Positions 27,066 through 33,738 of a stretch of DNA of 64,000 bases are shown here, one piece after another; position 1 is the first letter of the stretch; each line of letters opens with the position of its first letter. The notes under the pieces are model-generated. The model searched no databases and had not been told where the DNA came from. It saw only the letters and a list, made by a program, of their open reading frames with translations. Both the position numbers and the translations under genes were made by a program. Source of the stretch: Gammaproteobacteria bacterium (GTDB lineage Bacteria; Pseudomonadota; Gammaproteobacteria; SZUA-229); assembly GCA_029882355.1 (NCBI GenBank), contig JAOUKV010000014.1, forward strand, positions 1-64,000. The letters are read 5' to 3'.

Positions 27066-27311
27066 TTAGTCTTTGTCCCTGCAGCGGGCAAACGTATCGC
27101 CATTATCGATGGCGGCGTTTTGCACCGTTTCTTCGTCAGGAAATAGTTCCTTGAGATCGGCCATGCCAAGGGTCTCGCCTTTTTCATCATAGCGTTGCCA
27201 TATTTTATCCCAGCGCTCGTCATTAAAATAAAAACCGGTAGGCAGCAGACACACTGTATTTTGATTGAAATCAGAGATGACTTTTGGTTCTGTGAGTTTG
27301 CCTGCTGCCAT
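27066..27311 (-). CDS. Small hypothetical protein
   Basis: An 81-residue soluble protein with an aromatic middle (GFYFNDERWDKIWQRYDEKG) and a C-terminal acidic part with FPDEETVQNAAIDNG. Composition is coding-like, with no signal peptide or membrane segment. It is convergent with the ExeA-like gene, 15 bases apart, and divergent from the next gene with only 16 bases between the two starts. I do not recognise the family. Confidence 0.55.
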   Translation of the reverse strand: MAAGKLTEPKVISDFNQNTVCLLPTGFYFNDERWDKIWQRYDEKGETLGMADLKELFPDEETVQNAAIDNGDTFARCRDKD

Positions 27312-27327
27312 GATTTGCCTTTAAATT

Positions 27328-27741
27328 ATGCTGATATATTGTGACAATATGCTAATGCCGAAACCAGAAGTGACATTATTAGCCATTACCGAACTGGGTG
27401 GTTATCCTGATTTTACCAGCTTATATGAACAACTGGGCTATGAAGTGGTGAAAACGGATAGCGTGCGCAAGGCGGTTAAGTTGATTCGTCAGCAGCGGCC
27501 TGCCCTGATCGTTTCAGAGTTCAATTTCCAGTCAGATTTTCGTGATCGTACCAGTAGTCTGGAAACGATACTTTCATCAGCTCAGGGTGTCGTCGATGCA
27601 AAAATGATTGTGTTTTATGAGCAGGAGTATCAGCAGCAATATGATCGATTTTTAGAAAGATTTGAGGTATTTGCTTCTTTATCTTTTCCTCTGGATGAAA
27701 AAGATCTTCAGTGTGCCTTGCAACGGGCACTGGTAGAATAG
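27328..27741 (+). CDS. Receiver-like hypothetical protein
   Basis: A 137-residue protein whose layout suggests a degenerate CheY-like fold: EVTLLAITELGGYPDF, then LYEQLGYEVVKTDSVRKAVKLIRQQRPALIVSEFNF in the place of the beta-3 strand. The usual Asp is not at the end of that strand (VSEF), so it could not be phosphorylated in the normal way. Possible starts are the first ATG, and ATGs at 27349 and 27355 (MPKPEV), the last of which gives the cleanest receiver-like N-terminus. No ribosome binding site is convincing. Function unknown. Confidence 0.5.
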   Translation: MLIYCDNMLMPKPEVTLLAITELGGYPDFTSLYEQLGYEVVKTDSVRKAVKLIRQQRPALIVSEFNFQSDFRDRTSSLETILSSAQGVVDAKMIVFYEQEYQQQYDRFLERFEVFASLSFPLDEKDLQCALQRALVE

Positions 27742-27858
27742 TGCCATATTTACTGATTTTATTAAATCGAACTTCATTTAACCTGCCGTTTTTTACTTGT
27801 ATTTCTTCGTCAATTTCAGGTAAAAAGCGGCTCTAGATTATGTAACAGGCGGTTAGCC

Positions 27859-28557
27859 ATGATTAACAACAAGACAATAAACGAAATAATTGAAAGTACT
27901 GATCCAAAAGAGTCGATGGAGTATCTAAATAATTACCTGGCAGAAAAGCAGAAGGCATTGGCTGAATTACCTGATGATGCTAGTGAGCTTGATCGAGCTT
28001 ATTTGAAGCTGGATATTGCTGAAGCTTTGGTTGGTGTTGGTCGGGCGGAAGAATGTTGGGAAGTGGCTCGTCAGGCCTTTGATGTGTTCCTTGAAAATGA
28101 GCAATGGGAAGCTGCGGTTCAATGTTGTGATGTACTCTATCAAAGTGGTCAGCCTGCATCTTTGAGTGCATTGGGGCAAGGTGTCTGGTTGGCGGTGACT
28201 TATCCCATTGATCCGCAGCTATCGGTCAATATGCTGGGTTATGTCGTTGATGAAACACCGGGAAAAGCTGACGGCGCAGCCATTGCAGCAATCACCGCGC
28301 ACTACATTGCTGACATGCGAACAGAGGGCGATACAAACAAGAGTATGACTTTTGTGACTAATCAATTACTGGCCAATGTCGCGCGTGAGCATTCGGGTAT
28401 TAAAGATCAGGAAGGCATGAACGCCTGGATGGAAAAGCTGCAGCTGCTTGATCCAGCCATTTTCCTGCCGCGTTTATCGCTGGTATTAGGTGCCATTGTG
28501 CCGCAGGATCAATGGTGGTTTGATCGTGATGCTTTACGCGAGAGAATCGCTGATTAG
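27859..28557 (+). CDS. Helical-repeat hypothetical protein
   Basis: A 232-residue soluble protein, mostly helical, with a TPR-like stretch: LDRAYLKLDIAEALVGVGRAEECWEVARQAFDVFLENEQWEAAVQCCDVLYQSGQ (about residues 44-100). The second half has ADGAAIAAITAHYIADMR and a Trp-rich end (PQDQWWFDRDALRERIAD). It probably binds another protein. I do not know a family name. The gene is followed by a convergent repeat-containing gene. Confidence 0.6.
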   Translation: MINNKTINEIIESTDPKESMEYLNNYLAEKQKALAELPDDASELDRAYLKLDIAEALVGVGRAEECWEVARQAFDVFLENEQWEAAVQCCDVLYQSGQPASLSALGQGVWLAVTYPIDPQLSVNMLGYVVDETPGKADGAAIAAITAHYIADMRTEGDTNKSMTFVTNQLLANVAREHSGIKDQEGMNAWMEKLQLLDPAIFLPRLSLVLGAIVPQDQWWFDRDALRERIAD

Positions 28558-28594
28558 ACCAGGTTGTTTACAGCTGGAAGAGTAAAGAAGAATT

Positions 28595-29278
28595 TTATTC
28601 TAGAGAAAGCTCGCTGATGTCGGGAATCGGCGCTTTCTCTTTTTCTTTAGGGTTTTCAATAATATCAACACCTGCTTCGGCCATGGAGATATCACTGATA
28701 TCGCCAATCGCCTGAGGTGTGACTTCAACGGGGTGTTCGAGAACGTTAGCGCCGACTTCAGCCATGGAGATAGCGCTAATGTCACCAATCGGCTGAGGCG
28801 TGACTTCAACGGGGTGTTCGAGAACATTAGCACCAACCTCGGCCATGGAGATGGCGCTAATATCATCAATTTTCTGGGGTGTAACTTCAACGGGATTTTC
28901 GATCACCAGTGCGCCGACTTCAGCCATGGTGATATCACCGGTGTCTACATCAGAAACTTGTTGAGCGATTTTTTCGGCTATAGATTGGCCGGTGGATGGC
29001 GCAGACGCCGCCTGAGATGGCGCTTCAGCAGCAGGTGCAGCATCCGCCATATTCTCTATCTTGATAACCAGGCCGGCATTTTCTAATGCGACGCGGTATT
29101 TTTCAGCCATTAGCTCATCGACTTTAGACTTGATCACCTTACGGCCACCAGCAAAAAATGGGGCGAGTTTTGCCGGTTCTGTTTTGAACAGCTTAGCCAT
29201 GTTTTGCATGGCAGTATCTTTGTCCTTACCCGGCTGAATCATACCGAAGAAGACAATGTTGAAGAGTGGTTCACTCAT
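28595..29278 (-). CDS. Hypothetical protein with 27-residue tandem repeats
   Basis: A 227-residue protein in three parts. Residues 1-75 form a compact domain (LFNIVFFGMIQPGKDKD, then LFKTEPAKLAPFFAGGRKVIKS and ALENAGLVIKIE) that I recall as an N-terminal module in front of various membrane domains in gammaproteobacteria. An Ala/Pro-rich linker (78-99) follows. Residues 113-216 hold four units of 27 residues with the core MAEVGANVLEHPVEVTPQ. No signal peptide or membrane segment. The repeats suggest a scaffold or binding surface. Confidence 0.65.
   Translation of the reverse strand: MSEPLFNIVFFGMIQPGKDKDTAMQNMAKLFKTEPAKLAPFFAGGRKVIKSKVDELMAEKYRVALENAGLVIKIENMADAAPAAEAPSQAASAPSTGQSIAEKIAQQVSDVDTGDITMAEVGALVIENPVEVTPQKIDDISAISMAEVGANVLEHPVEVTPQPIGDISAISMAEVGANVLEHPVEVTPQAIGDISDISMAEAGVDIIENPKEKEKAPIPDISELSLE
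28631..28942 (-). repeat. 81-base tandem repeat inside the gene, about four copies
   Basis: The block repeats every 81 bases, equal to 27 codons. The MAEVGA or MAEAGV core appears at residues 118, 145, 172 and 199. The two central units are almost identical (about two amino-acid differences), the outer units more diverged, which is the pattern of growth by unequal crossing-over or slippage from the middle. Confidence 0.85.
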
Positions 29279-29365
29279 GCCGAATTCCTGCTTATTTACC
29301 TTATTATTTGCTACCTTATTGGATCAGTGTAGTCGAAAGTCGATGATTTCAGAAGTATACGGTTG

Positions 29366-29659
29366 TTATTTTTTCTCGGGTCGGGTGAAGGGCACTACGT
29401 GCGATGATTTAGGCTCATCGGTATAGCGTGGACGAGCTGTATTAGTTTGGCCCTTTTCTTCGGTTAATTCTTTTTCTCGTGCTGCGATCAGGCTAAAGCA
29501 GTGTTTGATGTCTTCTATTGTTTGTTCCGTTAAGGGGTGACGCATACCGGGTGGTGGTGTTGTCTCACGAACCACGCCTGAAAGAGTCTTGCGCAGTGCA
29601 ATGAGGATTTTCTGATCTTTTGAGAGTTCGTTGTTGTTCATAATATAATTTTTGGACAT
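29366..29659 (-). CDS. Small hypothetical protein
   Basis: A 97-residue protein. The clearest feature is ALRKTLSGVVRETTPPPG followed by HPLTEQTIEDIKHCFSLIAAREKEL, and a polar C-terminus ending in VVPFTRPEKK. As I recall, similar short proteins occur in other gammaproteobacteria and are sometimes mislabelled as ScpA; I make no functional claim. Start could be the ATG of MSKNYIM (used here) or that of MNNNELS six codons later; neither has a strong ribosome binding site. Confidence 0.6.
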   Translation of the reverse strand: MSKNYIMNNNELSKDQKILIALRKTLSGVVRETTPPPGMRHPLTEQTIEDIKHCFSLIAAREKELTEEKGQTNTARPRYTDEPKSSHVVPFTRPEKK

Positions 29660-29784
29660 GGTGGTCTTGGATGTATAATAGTTTAGCAAATTACTAGGTT
29701 ATTATGTAAACAGTGCTGGTGTGGCAATAATTGCCAGGCTGTATGCTTGAATGTAGACAATATTAAGTCAGAAGAGATAGAGAT

Positions 29785-30027
29785 ATGCCATATTACGTAT
29801 ACAAAATAAGCGAACAGGCGGGTATGAGTCTGGTTAAAAACCTTGAGTTACTGGGCGTTTCTGATTCATTCAAGGACGCAAAGGCTCAGGCCAGGGAAAT
29901 CCGTGAAAAGCAGGATGGTGCAGAGGGTGTGTCGGTTAAGGTGATGTTTGCCGAAAATCAGCTATTGGCTGAGGAGCAGCTGCTGGAGCACCGTGAAAAA
30001 CCTATCGTCATGGAACACGAAAAATAA
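29785..30027 (+). CDS. Small hypothetical protein (MPYYVYKI type)
   Basis: An 80-residue soluble protein with N-terminal MPYYVYKI, middle KDAKAQAREIREKQDG and C-terminal VKVMFAENQLLAEEQLLEHREKP. A GAAGAGATAGAGAT stretch before the ATG serves as ribosome binding site. It resembles short conserved proteins of purple and sulfur-oxidising proteobacteria as I remember them, with no known role. It starts a run of three genes on the plus strand with gaps of 15 and 24 bases, likely one operon. Confidence 0.65.
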   Translation: MPYYVYKISEQAGMSLVKNLELLGVSDSFKDAKAQAREIREKQDGAEGVSVKVMFAENQLLAEEQLLEHREKPIVMEHEK

Positions 30028-30042
30028 TTCTGCTGAAATTCA

Positions 30043-30513
30043 ATGGAAGAGGATGAGTACAAGGCGACTTATCAGGAGATAGCGGAAAATCGCTGTGTTT
30101 TTGAGAAGGCGTTAACCAATAATCAGTGCAAATGCCGTTTTTCGAAGCATTTTTGGTTGGCCGACCGTGAAGGCTATTCTTGCCAGTCGCAGGAAATTGC
30201 GGCTAATTGCCGCAATCTTCTGACAAAGCTGAGAGAAAAATCAAAGTTCTTGCTAAAGCTTCACGAGGTAGGCGAGCAACTGCCGCATAATATGGAAATT
30301 CGGGTGCAGGTTGGCGGCCTCAGGGGCTTGAGGTCGGTTTTGGCTACAGATGAAAAGGATTCATTGATCAGCGATATTCGCGCACTGATTGAGCAGGCCG
30401 AAAAGCAGTACGATAATATGGATGCATTACCTTACAGCGAGATAGTACAATCCATCGCCAGTTTTAAGACCCGGAGATACGGTAAAGGTAAGCAAAGCCG
30501 TGATACCGATTAA
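30043..30513 (+). CDS. Hypothetical protein with N-terminal cysteines
   Basis: A 156-residue protein. Cysteines at NRCVF, NNQCKCRFS, YSCQS and AANCRN lie in the first 65 residues, spaced in a way that could bind metal, together with a His. The rest is helical (NLLTKLREKSKFLLKLHEVGEQL) and ends in a basic tail (KTRRYGKGKQSRD). The middle gene of a probable three-gene operon. No family recognised. Confidence 0.62.
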   Translation: MEEDEYKATYQEIAENRCVFEKALTNNQCKCRFSKHFWLADREGYSCQSQEIAANCRNLLTKLREKSKFLLKLHEVGEQLPHNMEIRVQVGGLRGLRSVLATDEKDSLISDIRALIEQAEKQYDNMDALPYSEIVQSIASFKTRRYGKGKQSRDTD

Positions 30514-30537
30514 AGATTAAAGTTATCAGAGGTTATT

Positions 30538-30870
30538 ATGTTTAAAACAAAAGTTGTTCGTGCACGTTCCACCAATGAATACGTCAGTATGATCGAACAG
30601 GCGCTGGATGATATCTGGGATATCAGGCAGTCGATGGAATTTGATGGTGAAGGTATCGTGGAAATGGGGGCTTTTATTGACGAACTGGAAGTCAGTCTGA
30701 AAGAAATATATCAGTCGATGAAAGATGAGACTTATGAATTTGCCACCGGCAATTTCCCGTTCATGAAGTCTCTGGATAACTATCACTCATCCATGATCCC
30801 CTTCCGCTATTTGTTAGTGCGTATTAATGAGACGCATATGAAGGGCATAGAGATTAGTGAGAACGATTAA
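30538..30870 (+). CDS. Hypothetical protein, last gene of a three-gene run
   Basis: A 110-residue soluble acidic protein, mainly helical (YVSMIEQALDDIWDIRQSME, then FIDELEVSLKEIYQSMKDE), with a C-terminal SLDNYHSSMIPFRYLLVRINETHMKGIE. An AGAGG ribosome binding site stands 6 bases before the ATG. The stop codon overlaps that of the convergent metallo-hydrolase gene by 4 bases. No family recognised. Confidence 0.65.
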   Translation: MFKTKVVRARSTNEYVSMIEQALDDIWDIRQSMEFDGEGIVEMGAFIDELEVSLKEIYQSMKDETYEFATGNFPFMKSLDNYHSSMIPFRYLLVRINETHMKGIEISEND

Positions 30871-31589
30871 TCTTTGATAGATGCCAGCGCTTCTTCTCTG
30901 CTAACAGCCGAATAAGGTATATCCCGAATCTTGTCATGCACCTGCATGCGGTATTTCACAAAATCTTCTTTTTGATCAAAGTGTAAAAACGGATTGCCTT
31001 CTTTCTGGGCTTGCATGGTTGAGGTCGGATCGCTGGGTGCGTAATTGTGGCCTGGATGCAAAATCGTCTGACTGGGTAAGTCGGTGCGTAGATGTTTCAG
31101 ACTGTTGAACATCTGTTCAGGATCGCTGCCGGTCATATCGCATCGACCGCAACCAAAAACGAACAGGGTATCGCCCGCGATCAGGTGTTCGCCCATGTGG
31201 TAACAGGCTGAGCCCGGAGTATGCCCCGGCGTGTGCAGCACCTTTATTTCAGTTTTGCCTATTTTGATGATGTCACCGCCATGATGCAGCTTCGGTTTTT
31301 CTAAATGCGCACCCCAGAATTTCGCCTCGTCTTTGAGTAGGTGAATCTGCGCATCATATTGATTCAAAACATGCTCAATACCGTTAACATGGTCGTGGTG
31401 ACTATGGGTGAGAAGAATATCGGTAATTTCAATATCCTTAGCTTTGGCTAATTGAATAACTTCTTCAACGTCCCAGGCGGGGTCGACAATGGCGGCTTTG
31501 TTGCTTGCTTCGTCGTGCAACAGATAGACGAAATTCTCCATAGGGCCGAGTTCAAGAGCGTGAATGTGGTGTTTGGTATCTGGGTTCAT
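30867..31589 (-). CDS. Metallo-beta-lactamase fold hydrolase, glyoxalase II-like
   Basis: A 240-residue protein with the binuclear zinc motif THSHHDHVNG (about residues 61-70), the HTPGHTPGSACYH box, a GDTLFVFGCGRCD loop and LHPGHNYAP. This set is that of hydroxyacylglutathione hydrolase and its relatives. The C-terminal substrate-binding helices end with KYRMQVHDKI, shorter than in classical GloB. It may hydrolyse S-D-lactoylglutathione or another thioester; persulfide dioxygenases are a less likely alternative. Confidence 0.88.
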   Translation of the reverse strand: MNPDTKHHIHALELGPMENFVYLLHDEASNKAAIVDPAWDVEEVIQLAKAKDIEITDILLTHSHHDHVNGIEHVLNQYDAQIHLLKDEAKFWGAHLEKPKLHHGGDIIKIGKTEIKVLHTPGHTPGSACYHMGEHLIAGDTLFVFGCGRCDMTGSDPEQMFNSLKHLRTDLPSQTILHPGHNYAPSDPTSTMQAQKEGNPFLHFDQKEDFVKYRMQVHDKIRDIPYSAVSREEALASIKD

Positions 31590-31724
31590 ATAATTAAATA
31601 TCGATTATTAACAAATGCTTATATTTCTTATTTGGTGTGTAGAATATGTACATGAGTTTAAACAAGGTTATAATCAGTCACCAGTGAGAGGGTGTTATTT
31701 GTTGTACTAATAGGGATTTTCAAA

Positions 31725-32741
31725 ATGAGCCAAAAAGAATGTAGTGTAAGCCAAAATAATGTGATGTCTACGCTTGCCGTGGAACATGACAAACGAATCT
31801 TATCAAGATTACAGTTATTCAGAAATGTTGATCTTGATGATCCTGTCTTTGATAGCTTGTTGAACCAGTGTTCCTATCGTGAATTAGGAAGTGGTGATTC
31901 ACTATTATCTATTGAAAAAGAAAATCATCATCTGTACGTAGTTATAAGAGGACGTTGTGCAGTGCAGCTGGGACATAATGATGAAACGCCTCTAGCCATT
32001 GTTGAGCCGGGTGAGTGTGTTGGTGAAATGTCGATTATTGATAGTCGAGTACCTTCCGCGATGGTTGTTGCTGATGAGTCTACTTTGGTGCTCGAAATTG
32101 AACAGGAAGTGCTATGGCGCATGGTGAGTCATTCTCACGAGGTGGCGAGAAACCTGCTGTATATAATGTCAGAGCGAATTCGTTACAGTAATCTGGTGAT
32201 TGCCGACAGCCTTGAACAACAGCGCAAGTTTCAGCATCATGCCACTATTGATGCACTTACCGGCTTGCATAATCGTGGTTGGATGAATGATGTTTTTACG
32301 CGTGAGATCAAGCGTACTGAGCGTGAAGAGCTACCTTTATGCCTGATGATGCTGGATATTGATTTATTTAAATCTTATAACGATACCTATGGCCATCTGG
32401 CCGGTGATCGTGCCTTGATGAGCGTGGGTGAAGCGGCAAAAGCACCATTGCGAACCAATGATTTATTTGCGCGTTATGGTGGTGAAGAATTTTCAGTATT
32501 GTTGCCGGAAACAAAAATAGAGCAAGCAATGATTGTTGCTGAGCGTCTACGAGACCGTATCAGCAGGACCGACCCCGGTATTCTTGATGGTGTGCAGTTA
32601 CCTAAAGTGACTGTGTCTATCGGCATTGCTGAATTTAGATCAGGCTATACACTTGAGACTATGGTGGCGGCGGCCGATGTTGCCATGTATCAAGCCAAGA
32701 ACAGTGGTCGCAATTGTGTGAAAATTGTTACTGACTCGTAA
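31725..32741 (+). CDS. Cyclic nucleotide-binding-like domain plus GGDEF diguanylate cyclase
   Basis: A 338-residue soluble protein. Residues about 30-150 form a CRP-type sensor domain (LGSGDSLLSIEKENHHLYVVIRG, then VEPGECVGEMSIIDSRVPSAMVVAD), and 165-335 a GGDEF domain with ARYGGEEF (GGEEF at 252-256). An RTND (RxxD) inhibitory site lies five residues before GGEEF, so feedback inhibition by c-di-GMP is expected. The Arg that binds the cAMP phosphate is in the usual place in SRVPSA. Start chosen at MSQKECS, with AGGGA 8 bases upstream; an in-frame GTG 11 codons earlier is less likely. Confidence 0.92.
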   Translation: MSQKECSVSQNNVMSTLAVEHDKRILSRLQLFRNVDLDDPVFDSLLNQCSYRELGSGDSLLSIEKENHHLYVVIRGRCAVQLGHNDETPLAIVEPGECVGEMSIIDSRVPSAMVVADESTLVLEIEQEVLWRMVSHSHEVARNLLYIMSERIRYSNLVIADSLEQQRKFQHHATIDALTGLHNRGWMNDVFTREIKRTEREELPLCLMMLDIDLFKSYNDTYGHLAGDRALMSVGEAAKAPLRTNDLFARYGGEEFSVLLPETKIEQAMIVAERLRDRISRTDPGILDGVQLPKVTVSIGIAEFRSGYTLETMVAAADVAMYQAKNSGRNCVKIVTDS

Positions 32742-32811
32742 TCGTCGAGTTGTTTGATTTGGCCTGTAAAAGCCTGAGAATAGACGCTGCATATTTTTCA
32801 GCGTAAGAGTC

Positions 32812-33294
32812 GTGAATCCAGAGTCTCCACAAAAACAGAAGCAGCCTCTTAATAACCGTCCATTTATTGGTGTTGGTGTTTTGCTATGGAAAGGTGATTG
32901 CCTGCTATTGGGTCAGCGCCGGACATTGCATGGTCAACATGATTGGCAATTTCCAGGTGGTCATCTTGAAAGTGGTGAGAGCGTATTAGAATGCGCAGCC
33001 AGAGAAGTTCGAGAAGAAACCGGTTTGCAAATAGTTAGTGCTGAGCACGCGGCTTTCAGTAATGAAATGTTTTCAACGGGTGAACGTGATTATGTGACTC
33101 TGTATGTTACAGCAGCACATATATCCGGTGAGCCTGAGGTTATGGAGCCGGATAAGTGCCTGAGCTGGCAATGGTTTCCTTACCATAAGCTGCCTGCCCC
33201 CTTATTTATGCCGATTATAAATTTACTGAAACAATCGCCAGATTTGAGTGTATTTCAAGTTGTCCCGGATAGGCCATCAAACGAGCGAAAATAA
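32812..33294 (+). CDS. Nudix hydrolase
   Basis: A 160-residue protein with the full Nudix box GHLESGESVLECAAREVREETGL starting at Gly50, where the catalytic Glu residues are kept. The strand PFIGVGVLLWKGDCLLLGQR precedes it, and YVTLYVTAAHISGEPEVMEPDKC follows, which is close to dCTP/8-oxo-type pyrophosphatases of the MutT/NUDT15 kind. It hydrolyses a nucleoside diphosphate linked to another group; the substrate cannot be named. The start is GTG. The last 80 bases overlap the end of a convergent gene. Confidence 0.9.
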   Translation: MNPESPQKQKQPLNNRPFIGVGVLLWKGDCLLLGQRRTLHGQHDWQFPGGHLESGESVLECAAREVREETGLQIVSAEHAAFSNEMFSTGERDYVTLYVTAAHISGEPEVMEPDKCLSWQWFPYHKLPAPLFMPIINLLKQSPDLSVFQVVPDRPSNERK

Positions 33295-33619
33295 AATCAG
33301 CCAATGTTGTTTCGATGTTGTTGCTGGCCAGTAAAAACATACGCGCAGTAAAGGCAGTATCAAATTTGCATTCTGAGGAATGAATAGATGATTTTCTATA
33401 TTTGATGTGACGAAGTTCGGCTTTGATTAGATTGTGTGTGTAACCGTTATTAATGTGCCAATTAATAGAATATTCCTGTTGTTCTTTTATATAAGCTAAC
33501 TGAAAGCTAACAGGCCTCTTATTTTTAAACCAGACAAATAAGTCCATATTTGAATCTGTAAACCAGCGTTTGGATTTGGCCAGATTATTTCGGTGAGTTG
33601 AAGCAATTTCTTGTAACAT
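33215..33619 (-). CDS. Hypothetical protein overlapping the Nudix gene end
   Basis: A 134-residue soluble protein with NNLAKSKRWFTDSNMDLFVWFKNKRPVSFQL at the N-terminus, then FDTAFTARMFLLASNNIETTLADFIFARL. The pattern 'KRWF..DLFVWF' recalls a conserved family in betaproteobacteria and gammaproteobacteria of unknown role. A GAGGAGT-like ribosome binding site stands before the ATG on the minus strand, which supports a real gene. Its 3' end overlaps the convergent Nudix gene by 80 bases. Confidence 0.62.
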   Translation of the reverse strand: MLQEIASTHRNNLAKSKRWFTDSNMDLFVWFKNKRPVSFQLAYIKEQQEYSINWHINNGYTHNLIKAELRHIKYRKSSIHSSECKFDTAFTARMFLLASNNIETTLADFIFARLMAYPGQLEIHSNLAIVSVNL

Positions 33620-33738
33620 GATGATAAAACTCCTCGTTAGTAAAGCTTGTATATTTGTTGATTAATATACGTCTAATTTAAGGCGAGTTCTGTGATCAAC
33701 TTCTACAATTAAGATAAAGTGAGAGACGGTAAATCGAA

